The notes under the pieces are model-generated. The model saw only the letters and a list, made by a program, of their open reading frames with translations. It searched no databases and was not told the DNA's origin. A program made the translations under genes and the position numbers. A stretch of DNA of 64,000 bases from UBA6168 sp041741095 (GTDB taxonomy: Bacteria > Bacteroidota > Bacteroidia > Chitinophagales > Saprospiraceae), in contig JBGSKQ010000095.1 in the NCBI GenBank assembly GCA_041741095.1, forward strand, positions 124,001 to 188,000, written 5' to 3'. Below, piece by piece: positions 53,002 to 61,269 of the stretch. Every line of letters begins with the position of its first letter. Within the stretch, counting starts at the first letter, position 1.

Positions 53002-53784
53002 TCACGCACCAACCCCGTTGGTACCAACCTGTTCCATTTGAATATTCAATTCCACAGGCATGGGCATTTCGATGTTTTTGCCGTTCAGGTTTGCCACCTC
53101 GTTGGGAACGGGGTCCGTATTGGCGGATTTGCTATTTGAAGAAAGCCCCCGCAGTTTGCGGGCACGGAAATAAGCAGACGTAAAAGTTGGGAAGGCTTTC
53201 ACCCTCGTCTTCACCAGGCGGTCCAGCACATCGTACAGGAAAGCATCGGCCTTTTGGAAAGTGCCAGCCTTATCCTCCCGCAGCAGGATACGGTCGTCAA
53301 TAGCATCCCGATAAGCCGTCAGTTTTTTGCGCAAAATGGGCAATTTTTCATCCAGAGACAGCATGATGGCCGTCTCCACCCCAAAGTCGTTGAGCGCATC
53401 GCCCAAAACCTTAGCTTCCGCATGAACCCTGTCAAAACGGCCAATTTGGGTCTGTCCAGTGCCAGCCGTCAGGGCACTATAGCTGCTGGGAAGTCGGCCC
53501 TCCAAGTCCACATCATTGGAGAGGGAGGCATAGGCAAGCAAGCCGTTCAGTTCAATTTCCAGCATCCCCGTCACCTCCGAATACAGCACATTTTTAGAGT
53601 TCGCAGCACCAAGCCCTTCGGCGACATCGGGAACATGGATGCCGACCAGTTCCTGCACTATCATCTTAAACGAGGTAAAAGCCATCTGCAATTTAGGGAT
53701 GCTGTTCACGGCATCCGGATATTCATCCGCCACATTGCAAAGGGAATTGTAGGCATCGGATTTTTTTGATAATCGCTTTTCCAT
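53002..53784 (-). CDS. Uncharacterised, mostly helical cytoplasmic protein
   Basis: 260 aa from MEKRLSKKSDAYNSLCNVAD at 53784; the frame extends 66 nt upstream without support. Predicted mostly alpha-helical with heptad-like leucine spacing (LPILRKKLTAYRDAID, FLYDVLDRLVKTRVKAF) and a basic patch FRARKLRGL near the C-terminus. No signal, TM segment or known domain. Its 3' end abuts REP R3, whose position could affect mRNA 3' end formation. Confidence 0.7.
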   Translation of the reverse strand: MEKRLSKKSDAYNSLCNVADEYPDAVNSIPKLQMAFTSFKMIVQELVGIHVPDVAEGLGAANSKNVLYSEVTGMLEIELNGLLAYASLSNDVDLEGRLPSSYSALTAGTGQTQIGRFDRVHAEAKVLGDALNDFGVETAIMLSLDEKLPILRKKLTAYRDAIDDRILLREDKAGTFQKADAFLYDVLDRLVKTRVKAFPTFTSAYFRARKLRGLSSNSKSANTDPVPNEVANLNGKNIEMPMPVELNIQMEQVGTNGVGA

Positions 53785-54329
53785 CGGGAGAAAATGGTTT
53801 TGAGGCGGGTGCGCAGCAAAGTAAAAGAGCGAAGCTGCTATGGGGGGCAACTATTTGGGGCTTTTTATTCCTGGCAAGCGCCGTGTGAAAAAAATTACAT
53901 ATCAATATATTTGCATACAAAGTACATGCCAATCAGTTGTTAATCCCTTCGGCTCCTACGTTTTTGGTAAAAGTGAGAGCGCAAGTCCAAGTTTCCCAAT
54001 CACTATCAACACCGAATCGGGCGGAGCCGATTTTTTTGATGCGGCAGCTAAAAAAACTCCGTTGAATGGTAATAATATTTCATGCATGGTAAAAATATTG
54101 CATTCATACGCTCTAAAACCCGTGTCGGGCCTGGCAAAACTGCGTCGGGAGGCGCCAAGCCGACAACCGTTCCCAAAATTCTTTGTGTGGCATTATTAAT
54201 CTGTGTATCCATGACAAGGATTGGTGTATTCGCTGCCGCTGTTTTTAGTGTCGGGTGCGTTCTGAGCAGGTGGTCGGCTGATATTTTTGGATGCTGGGGT
54301 TGTAGGAAAGGTTAGGGTGGGGATGAAAT
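53785..54329. other. Non-coding or decayed region upstream of the methylase remnant
   Basis: 545 bp with only weak open frames (for example 53840-54199) that show no domain, signal or family resemblance. Codon use looks random. It may be debris of a larger integrated segment that included the methylase. Confidence 0.4.
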
Positions 54330-54720
54330 TTGATTTGGAGCAAAATGTGCGTCGTCCTGAAAATATGCGATCCGGCCTATGGCAGTGGCGCCTTTCTCAA
54401 CGAAGCCTTCGACTTCCAGATACGGGAGCATGGCTACGTGACCCAACTACGCAAGCATTTCTTCGCCGAGGCTATCCTGTTCAGCGTCGATAAAAGCATC
54501 CTCGAAAAGAACATCTACGGTGTGGGGATCAACGAGGAGGTCATCGAAATTGCTCGTCCCTCGCTCTGGCTGCGCTCAGTCAAACCGGGCCACAAGCTCA
54601 TCAACCTCAGCCGCTATATCAAGGTCGGCAACAGCCTGATAGACGACCCGGCAGTAGCGGGAAAAGGCGTTTGATTGAGAGAAGGAGTCCCTCAGAACTG
54701 TTCGAGCAGGGGCTTGACGA
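54330..54720 (+). pseudogene. Remnant of an N6-adenine DNA methylase (type II/IIG or PglX-like)
   Basis: One frame (54330-54674) keeps ICDPAYGSGAFLNEAFDF, the SAM motif usually DPACGSGAFL, then NIYGVGINEEVIEIARPSLW and YIKVGNSLIDDPAVAG, exactly the order of Eco57I/PglX-type methylases. The N-terminus and the catalytic NPPY motif are missing. After AGK the frame is broken: the expected next residues continue in other frames (EKAFD, then FEQGLD about 54699). The motif I Cys is Tyr. This is a decayed fragment of a restriction-modification or phage-defence methylase. Confidence 0.8.
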
Positions 54721-55230
54721 GGACAGTCTTGTACAAAACTTTAATACCATCCACAGATTCTTTTCGCATAAAATGTTTTGCGGATTCATTACCCAACATT
54801 ACCTTGTGCCTTACTATATGACCAATTTAAATGAAAGCCGCTATCAGCCCATTTAGTTCTACAATACAGCAAAAAGGTGACGCCTTGCAAAAGGGGAGTA
54901 GCTTTGCGCCGCAGGACACTTCCTATCGTTGCAGAGGCAAATCTCATCGCCGACAAGTCAGTTCTTTGCCACTATGCTTATAAGCCCATCAACGATAAGT
55001 ACATGCCTTGCAGCGATGATACTCACCCAATCGGTGGCTCCCAGATTCATCCCGTTTTTGTAAAATGAATTTTTGGATAATAACGGTAGGGCTGGGCTTG
55101 GATAGTTGAAGGGCGTGTTATTATTGGGGCGAGGTGGACAGGCTGTGAGAGAACGGAAAAAATTGGTGCATACGGGTGTAGCAAAAGTAAAAGGATAGAT
55201 ATCATTGTAATTAAAAAAAACGAATTTAAT
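54721..55230. other. Decayed region between methylase remnant and the AT-rich operon
   Basis: Short frames only (for example 54671-54856 and 54877-55068), none with a recognised domain. A GGTGACGCCTTGC stretch at 54875-54887 faintly resembles the arm of the GGTGACAT hairpin family. The last 30 bp are very AT-rich and precede the next gene. Confidence 0.4.
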
Positions 55231-55803
55231 TTGAAAAACTACATTGGACTTTTTTTTACAGGTTTAGGAATAGGCATATTTTTAGGGTTAAGTGAATCTC
55301 CAATTCTACTGCAAATTCTTATCCCATTGCTTACAGTTGTCGTTGGATTACTTTCAATTTTGACTGGTTATCAAAAAGATGAAAATTTAAATACTAGTGA
55401 AGGTAGTAACCTTACAAATAAAAATATAAGCCCATTTCCAATAATGTGGGTGGTGTTGGGTATGGTGGCTGGCTCCTTTTTAGGGTTGCTTGCCAAAAAT
55501 TACGATATCACTGGACGAGGTGAAATGTTCGGACAGACTACTGCTGAGAATGCAAATTTGAAACTTGAAGATGATACGAAAGTTTTAATGGCGGACGAAA
55601 TACCAAAATCCGCAACTGTTTTACACGGGATTTCTCAAGAAAATTGTGAGAAAAGGGATTTATGTAATCTAAAAAAAATTGAATTACTTTGTGCCTTAAA
55701 TGAAATCGAAAATCCAGAAATTGAAGAGGTTCTATCAAAAAAAGAAATTAACCTTGATTCAATTGAATATAAAATTAACCTCTTATGCAAATGTCAAAAG
55801 TGA
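55231..55803 (+). CDS. Membrane protein of unknown function, partner of the downstream protease
   Basis: 190 aa starting at TTG 55231 (KNYIGLFFTGLGIGIFLGLS); no ATG is available nearby. Two N-terminal TM helices (about 4-22 and 27-46), a short loop, then a third TM helix (about 70-90: IMWVVLGMVAGSFLGLLAK). A soluble C-terminal tail of about 100 aa contains five Cys (ENCEKRDLC, LLCAL, LLCKC). No family is recognised. It overlaps the protease gene by 19 nt, so translation is likely coupled. Base composition is clearly more AT-rich than neighbouring genes, indicating acquisition by transfer. Confidence 0.7.
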   Translation: MKNYIGLFFTGLGIGIFLGLSESPILLQILIPLLTVVVGLLSILTGYQKDENLNTSEGSNLTNKNISPFPIMWVVLGMVAGSFLGLLAKNYDITGRGEMFGQTTAENANLKLEDDTKVLMADEIPKSATVLHGISQENCEKRDLCNLKKIELLCALNEIENPEIEEVLSKKEINLDSIEYKINLLCKCQK

Positions 55804-57191
55804 CCCATATATTTATTGCCTGTTTTTTTTTCATAAACCTTTTTTCACAAAGCGGGCAAGTTCTTAAAATAAAATCTTCAAATTGTTCTTATAATAGCAA
55901 GGGAGCAACGACAAACTTTGCAACTGGATTCGTTTACAAGGAGAATGGTCGAGTGGTTGGCATTGTTACAGCACTTCATGCTGTATGCGGATGTTCTTCA
56001 ATCAGCGCAGAAGATAATTCTGGAACAGATTATTACTCGTTAAAAATTTTGAAAGCGGATATTGATAATGATATTGCATTGCTCACTTCAAGCGAGATTG
56101 TTTCAAATTTTAGCTCTGGATTGGAATTTTCAAACCTCAACGTATCAACGCTTGCCAATAAGAAAGTTTCGATGTTTGCTTATCCCTATGGTGTTGAACT
56201 AAATATTGACACCAAAGACGCAAGGATTCGGGAGACTCCTAGTGCTATGCTAAAAAAATTTGTAAAGTCTGACGTTGAAGAAAGTTTGAAACAAAGGGGA
56301 AGCCCAAATATCAATAATTATGTTTTGAATTTGCAATTAGAAATAACTCCGGGATGTTCTGGGGCACCTATTATGTATGACAACAAAGTAATAGGAATTG
56401 CCAATGGCGGCCTTGATGAGGGGCGTACTCATGTGTGTTGGGCAATCCCTACAAGTAATATCCAATTAACATCGGTTTCTAAGCTTGAACCAACTTACTC
56501 TAAACTTGGGAAATTGAACCCAAATATGTTGTTTATTCTAACTTGTGATATAGAAGAAAAAGAATCAAACAAAAATTACTGGAAATGCGAACAGGATAAA
56601 AACATAAGAGGAATTATTCTTCCTCCAACTGTTTTTCAGGATAGTGCTGTTTACTTAGACATAGGAGGGATGAAAGGAAGTTCCTATAGCTATGATATCA
56701 TAAGAAATGGAAATCCTGGGCAGCCCAAAGTTCCAGAAGGGTTTAAGGGAATCCATGTTTTGACCTATGATACTCCAGAAATAGAATATGGCTCCTCTTT
56801 ATCACTTTATATTAATGATGAAGGATTTTTAACCGTTTCTTCAACATTTTACGATGAAAATGGATGCATAGTTGGAATGATTAAAGAGAATAATTTTTTA
56901 ATAAATACAGATTGTCAATTCACTTGGAATTTTGATGAAAAAGGGTTAGAAATAATTGATGACCAATTTCATGTCAATCTTTTAGTTGATTACGTAAGTG
57001 GAAGTAATCTTGAAATAAGAGGAATTATTGGAACGCCATCTGGTTATTTTATTATTACTGAAAATTCTCTCAGGGTACTACAAAAATCAGATAAAAACTA
57101 CAAAGAGCAGCTAGAGATGTATAAAAAATTAATCAAACCAAGATTTGAATATGTTGGGAAAGATTGGTTTGGAAAAAGGGTGAAAAACTGA
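55785..57191 (+). CDS. Secreted trypsin-like serine protease with unknown C-terminal domain
   Basis: 468 aa; ATGs at 55785 and 55791. The signal peptide (HIFIACFFFINLFSQ) directs it to the periplasm or outside. A chymotrypsin/HtrA-type domain (about 30-225) has His65 (VTALHAVCG), Asp96 (DIDNDIALL) and Ser192 (GCSGAPI), the complete triad. No PDZ domain is present. Residues about 230-468 are a beta-rich domain I do not recognise (YWKCEQDKNIRGIILPP, DYVSGSNLEIRGIIGTP), perhaps substrate binding. The gene overlaps the membrane-protein gene and shares its high AT content. The pair sits between remnants of restriction systems. Confidence 0.82.
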   Translation: MQMSKVTHIFIACFFFINLFSQSGQVLKIKSSNCSYNSKGATTNFATGFVYKENGRVVGIVTALHAVCGCSSISAEDNSGTDYYSLKILKADIDNDIALLTSSEIVSNFSSGLEFSNLNVSTLANKKVSMFAYPYGVELNIDTKDARIRETPSAMLKKFVKSDVEESLKQRGSPNINNYVLNLQLEITPGCSGAPIMYDNKVIGIANGGLDEGRTHVCWAIPTSNIQLTSVSKLEPTYSKLGKLNPNMLFILTCDIEEKESNKNYWKCEQDKNIRGIILPPTVFQDSAVYLDIGGMKGSSYSYDIIRNGNPGQPKVPEGFKGIHVLTYDTPEIEYGSSLSLYINDEGFLTVSSTFYDENGCIVGMIKENNFLINTDCQFTWNFDEKGLEIIDDQFHVNLLVDYVSGSNLEIRGIIGTPSGYFIITENSLRVLQKSDKNYKEQLEMYKKLIKPRFEYVGKDWFGKRVKN

Positions 57192-57552
57192 AGTGAACAA
57201 ATATTTACATATTGCCATCTATTTGTCGAAAGTCTCTCGCTGTTCCAAGTATGTTTCTCCCCAACAGCACTAGCTCTTTCAAGTATAGTGCAAGTATGAC
57301 TTGGAAGCGAACGCTATGCGGTCCCAATTAATCGGGACAGGTCTTGCAATCCCTGTTGGCGCAAGTGTTCCACCTTGCCAACCCAGCAGATACTGAATAG
57401 CAGCGAAAAGAGCAATGGTTCGAGCAAGTGTTTAGCGAGGCGGCACTTACGGATTTGTAGTAATGGCTTGCAAGTGCCGTTTCGCTAAACACTTGCTCGA
57501 ACGGTAGGGTTTTTCACGGGATAAGTTTATAGCTTTGTAGGCTGGTTGTGGA
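57192..57552. other. Intergenic region with two inverted repeats
   Basis: Holds GTCCCAATTAATCGGGAC at 57321-57338 and the long hairpin at 57419-57501. No gene is visible. Confidence 0.55.
57419..57501. repeat. Hairpin with 30-bp arms
   Basis: 57419-57448 and 57472-57501 pair at 28 of 30 positions; both exceptions are G-T wobbles on the plus strand, so an RNA hairpin would be fully paired. The arm begins TTCGAGCAAGTGTTTAGCGA. Loop of 23 nt. Confidence 0.88.
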
Positions 57553-57714
57553 AGATTTGAGACAACGGAGTATGTCAAGTCCATTTCCAAGCGGGTCATT
57601 CTGATAGATGGCTACCAACTTGCTAATTATATAATTGATTATGGACTTGGGGTATCAACTTCCGCCACGTATGATTTGAAAAGGATTGATAATGATTATT
57701 TTGAGGTGGGATAA
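57553..57714 (+). pseudogene. C-terminal remnant of an Mrr-type restriction endonuclease
   Basis: The frame reads EYVKSISKRVILIDGYQLAN, then YIIDYGLGVSTSATYDLKRI and DNDYFEVG before TAA. This is the C-terminal tail of Mrr-family endonucleases (VLIDGxxLAxLMIDxNVGV...YELKRIDxDYF). Only about 50 residues remain; the nuclease core is gone. A second, more damaged piece of the same tail lies at 58334-58370. Confidence 0.78.
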
Positions 57715-57818
57715 TAGTACAGAACCTACGGTCACAAAATCTTGAAGATTTGATGAACGTGCAACAAATTAATCCCTAATTTCGCTGTGGCATGATAACT
57801 ATAATTAATACTTAAGCC

Positions 57819-58307
57819 ATGAAAGTAAAAGCGATACGGAAGCTCCATCCGATGAAATTTGAAGAAGGAAGGTTGTTGATGAACCGTTGGGTTGTCAAGA
57901 CCTTGGATTTGCTGCAATTTGAAATGCCAGGGGATGTATTGGCGGTGCTGTTGGACATCAACCCCAATCTCTTCCAGGATGCTGACTCTCTGGCTGAAAG
58001 GCTGTTGACATTGGAGGCTAATAAAACCATCAAACTGAACGACACAGACATTTACACCATGTATTTGGGTTATGATATGCTGGGCCGGATGTTGTCCTCG
58101 TCTTATCGAGAAAAGGTATTGAATGCCTTCAATGATGAAGGAAAGGAAACCTTGACGGCTGAGGTGAGGGAAAAGTTGTACCGCTTTGCAAAAGTCAATA
58201 TCGCCCCGATCATTGATGATACGGAGACCTACGCCCGCCAATTCAATTGCCTGAAGCTGCTGCCGGAAATCAAGCGTAAATTGAAACGGATGCCGTTGTT
58301 TGATTGA
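57819..58307 (+). CDS. Uncharacterised 162-aa protein
   Basis: ATG 57819, no signal or TM segment. Predicted mainly helical (WVVKTLDLLQFEMPGDVLAV, DSLAERLLTLEANKTIKL, REKLYRFAKVNIAPIIDD) with a basic C-terminus (EIKRKLKRMPLFD). No known domain recognised. It lies between two copies of the Mrr tail remnant, so it may be part of an inserted segment. Codon use is like the core genes and not like the AT-rich protease pair. Confidence 0.6.
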   Translation: MKVKAIRKLHPMKFEEGRLLMNRWVVKTLDLLQFEMPGDVLAVLLDINPNLFQDADSLAERLLTLEANKTIKLNDTDIYTMYLGYDMLGRMLSSSYREKVLNAFNDEGKETLTAEVREKLYRFAKVNIAPIIDDTETYARQFNCLKLLPEIKRKLKRMPLFD

Positions 58308-58333
58308 TGATGCTTGCAAGTAGCTACCAAAAA

Positions 58334-58370
58334 TCCATTCCCAAAGGGTCATCCTATTTGACGGCTATCC
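58334..58370 (+). pseudogene. Second, frameshifted Mrr-tail fragment
   Basis: SIPK in one frame and VILFDGYP in the next correspond base for base to 57577-57615 (SISKRVILIDGYQ), with one base deleted after AAA. It is too short to stand alone; the match to the first copy is the evidence. Confidence 0.6.
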
Positions 58371-58766
58371 CCGCTGATTCCCTGTCTTTAGCTTGAAGCG
58401 GGTACCAGCCTGTTGCTGACAGGCGTGTTTCCCTTCTTCCTGCCTGACACCGCAGTTCCCTTACGGGATGACAAGGGAAGTGCCGTTCTTCGGGCAGTAT
58501 GCAGTCGGTAGGCACGTCCCCTTGTCGTTGCCGCAGGCAAACTGCAAAGCCGGGAAGGCTCATTTCCAGGCGAACTCTCTTGATGAAAGACTGCAAAGGT
58601 TGCCCTTAATGACTTTTATCATCTTCCGCTTATTAGGGGCGGCCATATTTTTACCGCTGTAGGGGCTGCCCTGGTTTTGAAAATCACCAACATTATCAAT
58701 GCCGATGCAGCCGCAATTTTTTTATCATTCAATATTAGCTCATTGACATCACATATTAATAAACCT
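58371..58766. other. Intergenic region, no supported gene
   Basis: A small hairpin GCCTGT-N5-ACAGGC lies at 58408-58424. The reading frame of the next gene is open upstream to about 58590 without a good start, and an antisense frame (58619-58876) is considered a shadow. Confidence 0.4.
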
Positions 58767-60584
58767 ATGCGCAATACATTATCGCACAAGTTCCATATCC
58801 CGGTCATGGGGCTTGCTTTTACCATAGATACACCGATTAAGGTCGCCCGTTTCGGCATTTCTTCTGTCATTTCCATCGTGGAAGATGAATTGATAGAACG
58901 GATGCGGAAATTTCATTGCCAGAAAGCTGGCGAAGAATACCTGCCCATCAAGGATGGCGAGGAGGATGCACGGGCGAGGCGCATCACCGCTTACCTGAAC
59001 CTTGTGCAGCGCATCGTGCAGCAGCAAACCGAGGAATTGCGGCAGCTTCCTTTTGAACCGGGGTCGGAAATTGTGAAATATTTCGACTTGTTGCCCGACG
59101 ATTCCCCCGCAAAAAAGATATTCGTGGCAATGATGGAAATGGAGGAGGGAAGGGAGAAAGGATTGCTGCAAAAACAATTGCGCAGCTTGATTGTCGCTGG
59201 CTCCATTGATGTCAATATCATGTCGAAACTGGACAAGGTAAACTATTCAAAAGACGGATCGCCCTTGCCCACGGAATATGCCGATGGACATGCAGCGCTC
59301 AGGGGGTTTGCCATGAGTGAACTGAATGGTTCGATGATATTTTCCGCAGGTTTCAATCCCCGCTTATATGCCTATATCGAAACCTTTCCTGATTTTTTGC
59401 CGGATATAAATGGCGAAATAAAAAAGAAAATCATCCTCAAAGTCAGCGACTACCGTTCTGCCGTCACGCAGGGTAAGTTTTTGGCCAAAAAGGGCTTGTG
59501 GGTCTCCGAATACAGGATTGAATCGGGCTTGAATTGTGGCGGACACGCTTTTGCCACCGATGGCCTGCTACTCGGCCCCATTCTCGAAGAATTCAAAAAC
59601 AACCGGACGGCGCTCGCTTCGGAATTGTTGGGAATATACAACCAGGCGCTGTCGGCCAAAGGGCTGAATGCTTTTACTTCCCCGCCCGAAATCCGGGTCA
59701 CCGTGCAGGGTGGCATCGGCACAGCCCATGAAAATGACTTTCTGCTGGACTATTACCAAACGGACAGCACGGGTTGGGGAAGCCCGTTTCTTTTGGTGCC
59801 AGAGGCAACGGAGGTGGATGAGGAAACCTTGCAGCAATTGGCCACTGCCAAAAAGGAGGATTATTTTTTGAGCAATATTTCCCCGCTGGGCATACCTTTC
59901 AACAGTTTCAGGAAAAGCTCTTCGGATGAACAACGCATGGCCCGCATCGCCAAGGGAAGGCCCGGCAGTCCTTGCTACAAAAAAATCCTTTCGTCGAATA
60001 CCGAGTTTACGGAAGTGCCTATTTGCACCGCTTCCCGCCAATATCAGGAATTGAAAATAAAGCAATTAAAAGAAAAGAACCTCCCCACTGATTTATATGA
60101 AACAGCATACGAAAATATTGTGGCAAAGGACTGCCTTTGCGAAGGGCTTGGCGCTTCGGCGCTGTTAAAGGAAGGGCTGCCACTTTCGCACAAACTCACC
60201 GCCGTGGCTATCTGTCCCGGGCCAAACCTGGCTTATTTTTCGGGCATATTTTCGTTGAAACAGATGATTGACCATATATATGGGCGAATTAATGTCCTGA
60301 ATTCAGTGCGACGCCCCAATATGTTCGTAAATGAATTGGCGCTATATGTGGATTATCTTAAAACAGAATCAGGCAAAATCATAGATACTGCCAATGTGCA
60401 ACAAGCCCGCTATTTGCGCACCTTTCAGGCTAATTTGCTGTCGGGAATTGAATATTATAGGAAATTGGCCGCCAACGTAAAAAAGGAAGCCAATTCTATG
60501 ATGGAGGATATGTCTGCAGAATTAAATCGAATGGAAATGGCACTGATGGAAATTGCCATACCTGTATCGGAAAAGGTGCATTGA
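58767..60584 (+). CDS. Conserved protein of unknown function, possible flavin TIM-barrel
   Basis: 605 aa from ATG 58767 (MRNTLSHKFHIPVMGLAFTI); the frame extends further upstream with a TTG at 58677. No signal or TM segment. Segments such as IPVMGLAFTIDTPIKVARFG, ESGLNCGGHAFATDG and RVTVQGGIGTAHEND recall the sheet ends and phosphate-binding Gly motifs of nitronate-monooxygenase-like FMN barrels. The overall sequence is not a standard member, and it is longer than those enzymes. A Cys cluster (KDCLCEG) and PICTAS are also present. I think it belongs to a family found in Bacteroidota without a known role. The flavin assignment is weak. Confidence 0.7.
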   Translation: MRNTLSHKFHIPVMGLAFTIDTPIKVARFGISSVISIVEDELIERMRKFHCQKAGEEYLPIKDGEEDARARRITAYLNLVQRIVQQQTEELRQLPFEPGSEIVKYFDLLPDDSPAKKIFVAMMEMEEGREKGLLQKQLRSLIVAGSIDVNIMSKLDKVNYSKDGSPLPTEYADGHAALRGFAMSELNGSMIFSAGFNPRLYAYIETFPDFLPDINGEIKKKIILKVSDYRSAVTQGKFLAKKGLWVSEYRIESGLNCGGHAFATDGLLLGPILEEFKNNRTALASELLGIYNQALSAKGLNAFTSPPEIRVTVQGGIGTAHENDFLLDYYQTDSTGWGSPFLLVPEATEVDEETLQQLATAKKEDYFLSNISPLGIPFNSFRKSSSDEQRMARIAKGRPGSPCYKKILSSNTEFTEVPICTASRQYQELKIKQLKEKNLPTDLYETAYENIVAKDCLCEGLGASALLKEGLPLSHKLTAVAICPGPNLAYFSGIFSLKQMIDHIYGRINVLNSVRRPNMFVNELALYVDYLKTESGKIIDTANVQQARYLRTFQANLLSGIEYYRKLAANVKKEANSMMEDMSAELNRMEMALMEIAIPVSEKVH

Positions 60585-60657
60585 GTAATGATTGGGAGCG
60601 CATCTTGGCATTGCAATTCTCAGACAGCGGCGATATGCGGGAAGTAATTCTTGGCGC

Positions 60658-60772
60658 TAATAGGTTTTGTGCAAATGGGAGCTTGGGGGCTTAGCCCCCA
60701 AAATCCCCCTCCCCCGACGAGCCGCCGAAGGCGGCGAGGAGGGGCGAAATTTGATTTGCACAAAACCTATTA
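60658..60772 (+). repeat. GC-rich double-hairpin element, copy 2, bounded by perfect 19-bp inverted repeats
   Basis: TAATAGGTTTTGTGCAAAT (60658-60676) and its exact complement (60754-60772) enclose GGGGGCTTAGCCCCC and a GCCGCCGAAGGCGGC hairpin. It is the same element as 42973-43092 in opposite orientation. Flanking bases (CTTGGCGC before, ATGTAAAG after) also resemble copy 1. Confidence 0.88.
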
Positions 60773-60845
60773 ATGTAAAGTATAGTGTTAAAGATAGTCA
60801 CTTTTGAAATTGATATTTGGGATGCGCAAGTTTGCTACACCCTTT

Positions 60846-60940
60846 GTCCCGATAGGAATCGGGAGGAGGGGGGGTATCAAACCCCGACGTCACAGGACAC
60901 CGGGGTTTGATAACCCTTCCTCCCTATTCCTATCGTGACG
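60846..60940. repeat. Hairpin with arms of about 40 bp
   Basis: 60846-60886 and 60901-60940 are nearly complementary (arm contains CGATAGGAAT and ATCAAACCCCG). The loop is 14 nt. A REP-like or MITE-like element. Confidence 0.85.
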
Positions 60941-61119
60941 AAAAATTCTGCTATCAACTTCAAATGCGTTCAACTATAAGTATATAAAGAGAAGGTTCGT
61001 ATGAAATTGCAATTTGCTTGCAGTATAGCCAAGCGGGGCTGTTTTATATTTCAGGGCTATATTTGTGAAAGGCTATCGCATTTGTGAAAAACAATAGTGG
61101 AAGGTTTTAACTGAAAGTA

Positions 61120-61205
61120 GGACAAAGGTGACATCTCAAAAGGGCCGTCAAAACCTTTCGTAAATGCTTGATCATTGTGGCCCTTTTGAGGTGTCACTTT
61201 TGTCC
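61120..61205. repeat. Single hairpin of the GGTGACATCT family
   Basis: 27-bp arms (61120-61146 and 61179-61205); 25 pair, and both exceptions are G-T wobbles on the plus strand. The arm GGACAAAGGTGACATCT shares its core with the composite elements at 22721 and 30502. Upstream of the gene at 61270. Confidence 0.85.
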
Positions 61206-61269
61206 GGGCCGCAACCTTCGTCAGTCAATTATTTCAGTATCAAATTTCTTTTCAAATAACACCACTCAC

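Larger units (their letters stand above)
60585..61269. other. Repeat-rich intergenic region
   Basis: 685 bp holding copy 2 of the GC-rich element (60658-60772), a 40-bp-arm hairpin (60846-60940) and a GGTGACAT-family hairpin (61120-61205). No gene is visible. Confidence 0.7.

Noticed and set aside
53840..54199. 119-codon frame upstream of the methylase remnant
   Set aside because: No domain or signal, and codon use looks random.
54877..55068. 63-codon frame before the AT-rich pair
   Set aside because: No start context or family; lies in decayed DNA.
58619..58876. Minus-strand frame overlapping the start of the 605-aa gene
   Set aside because: Overlaps a well-formed coding start on the plus strand; treated as a shadow.
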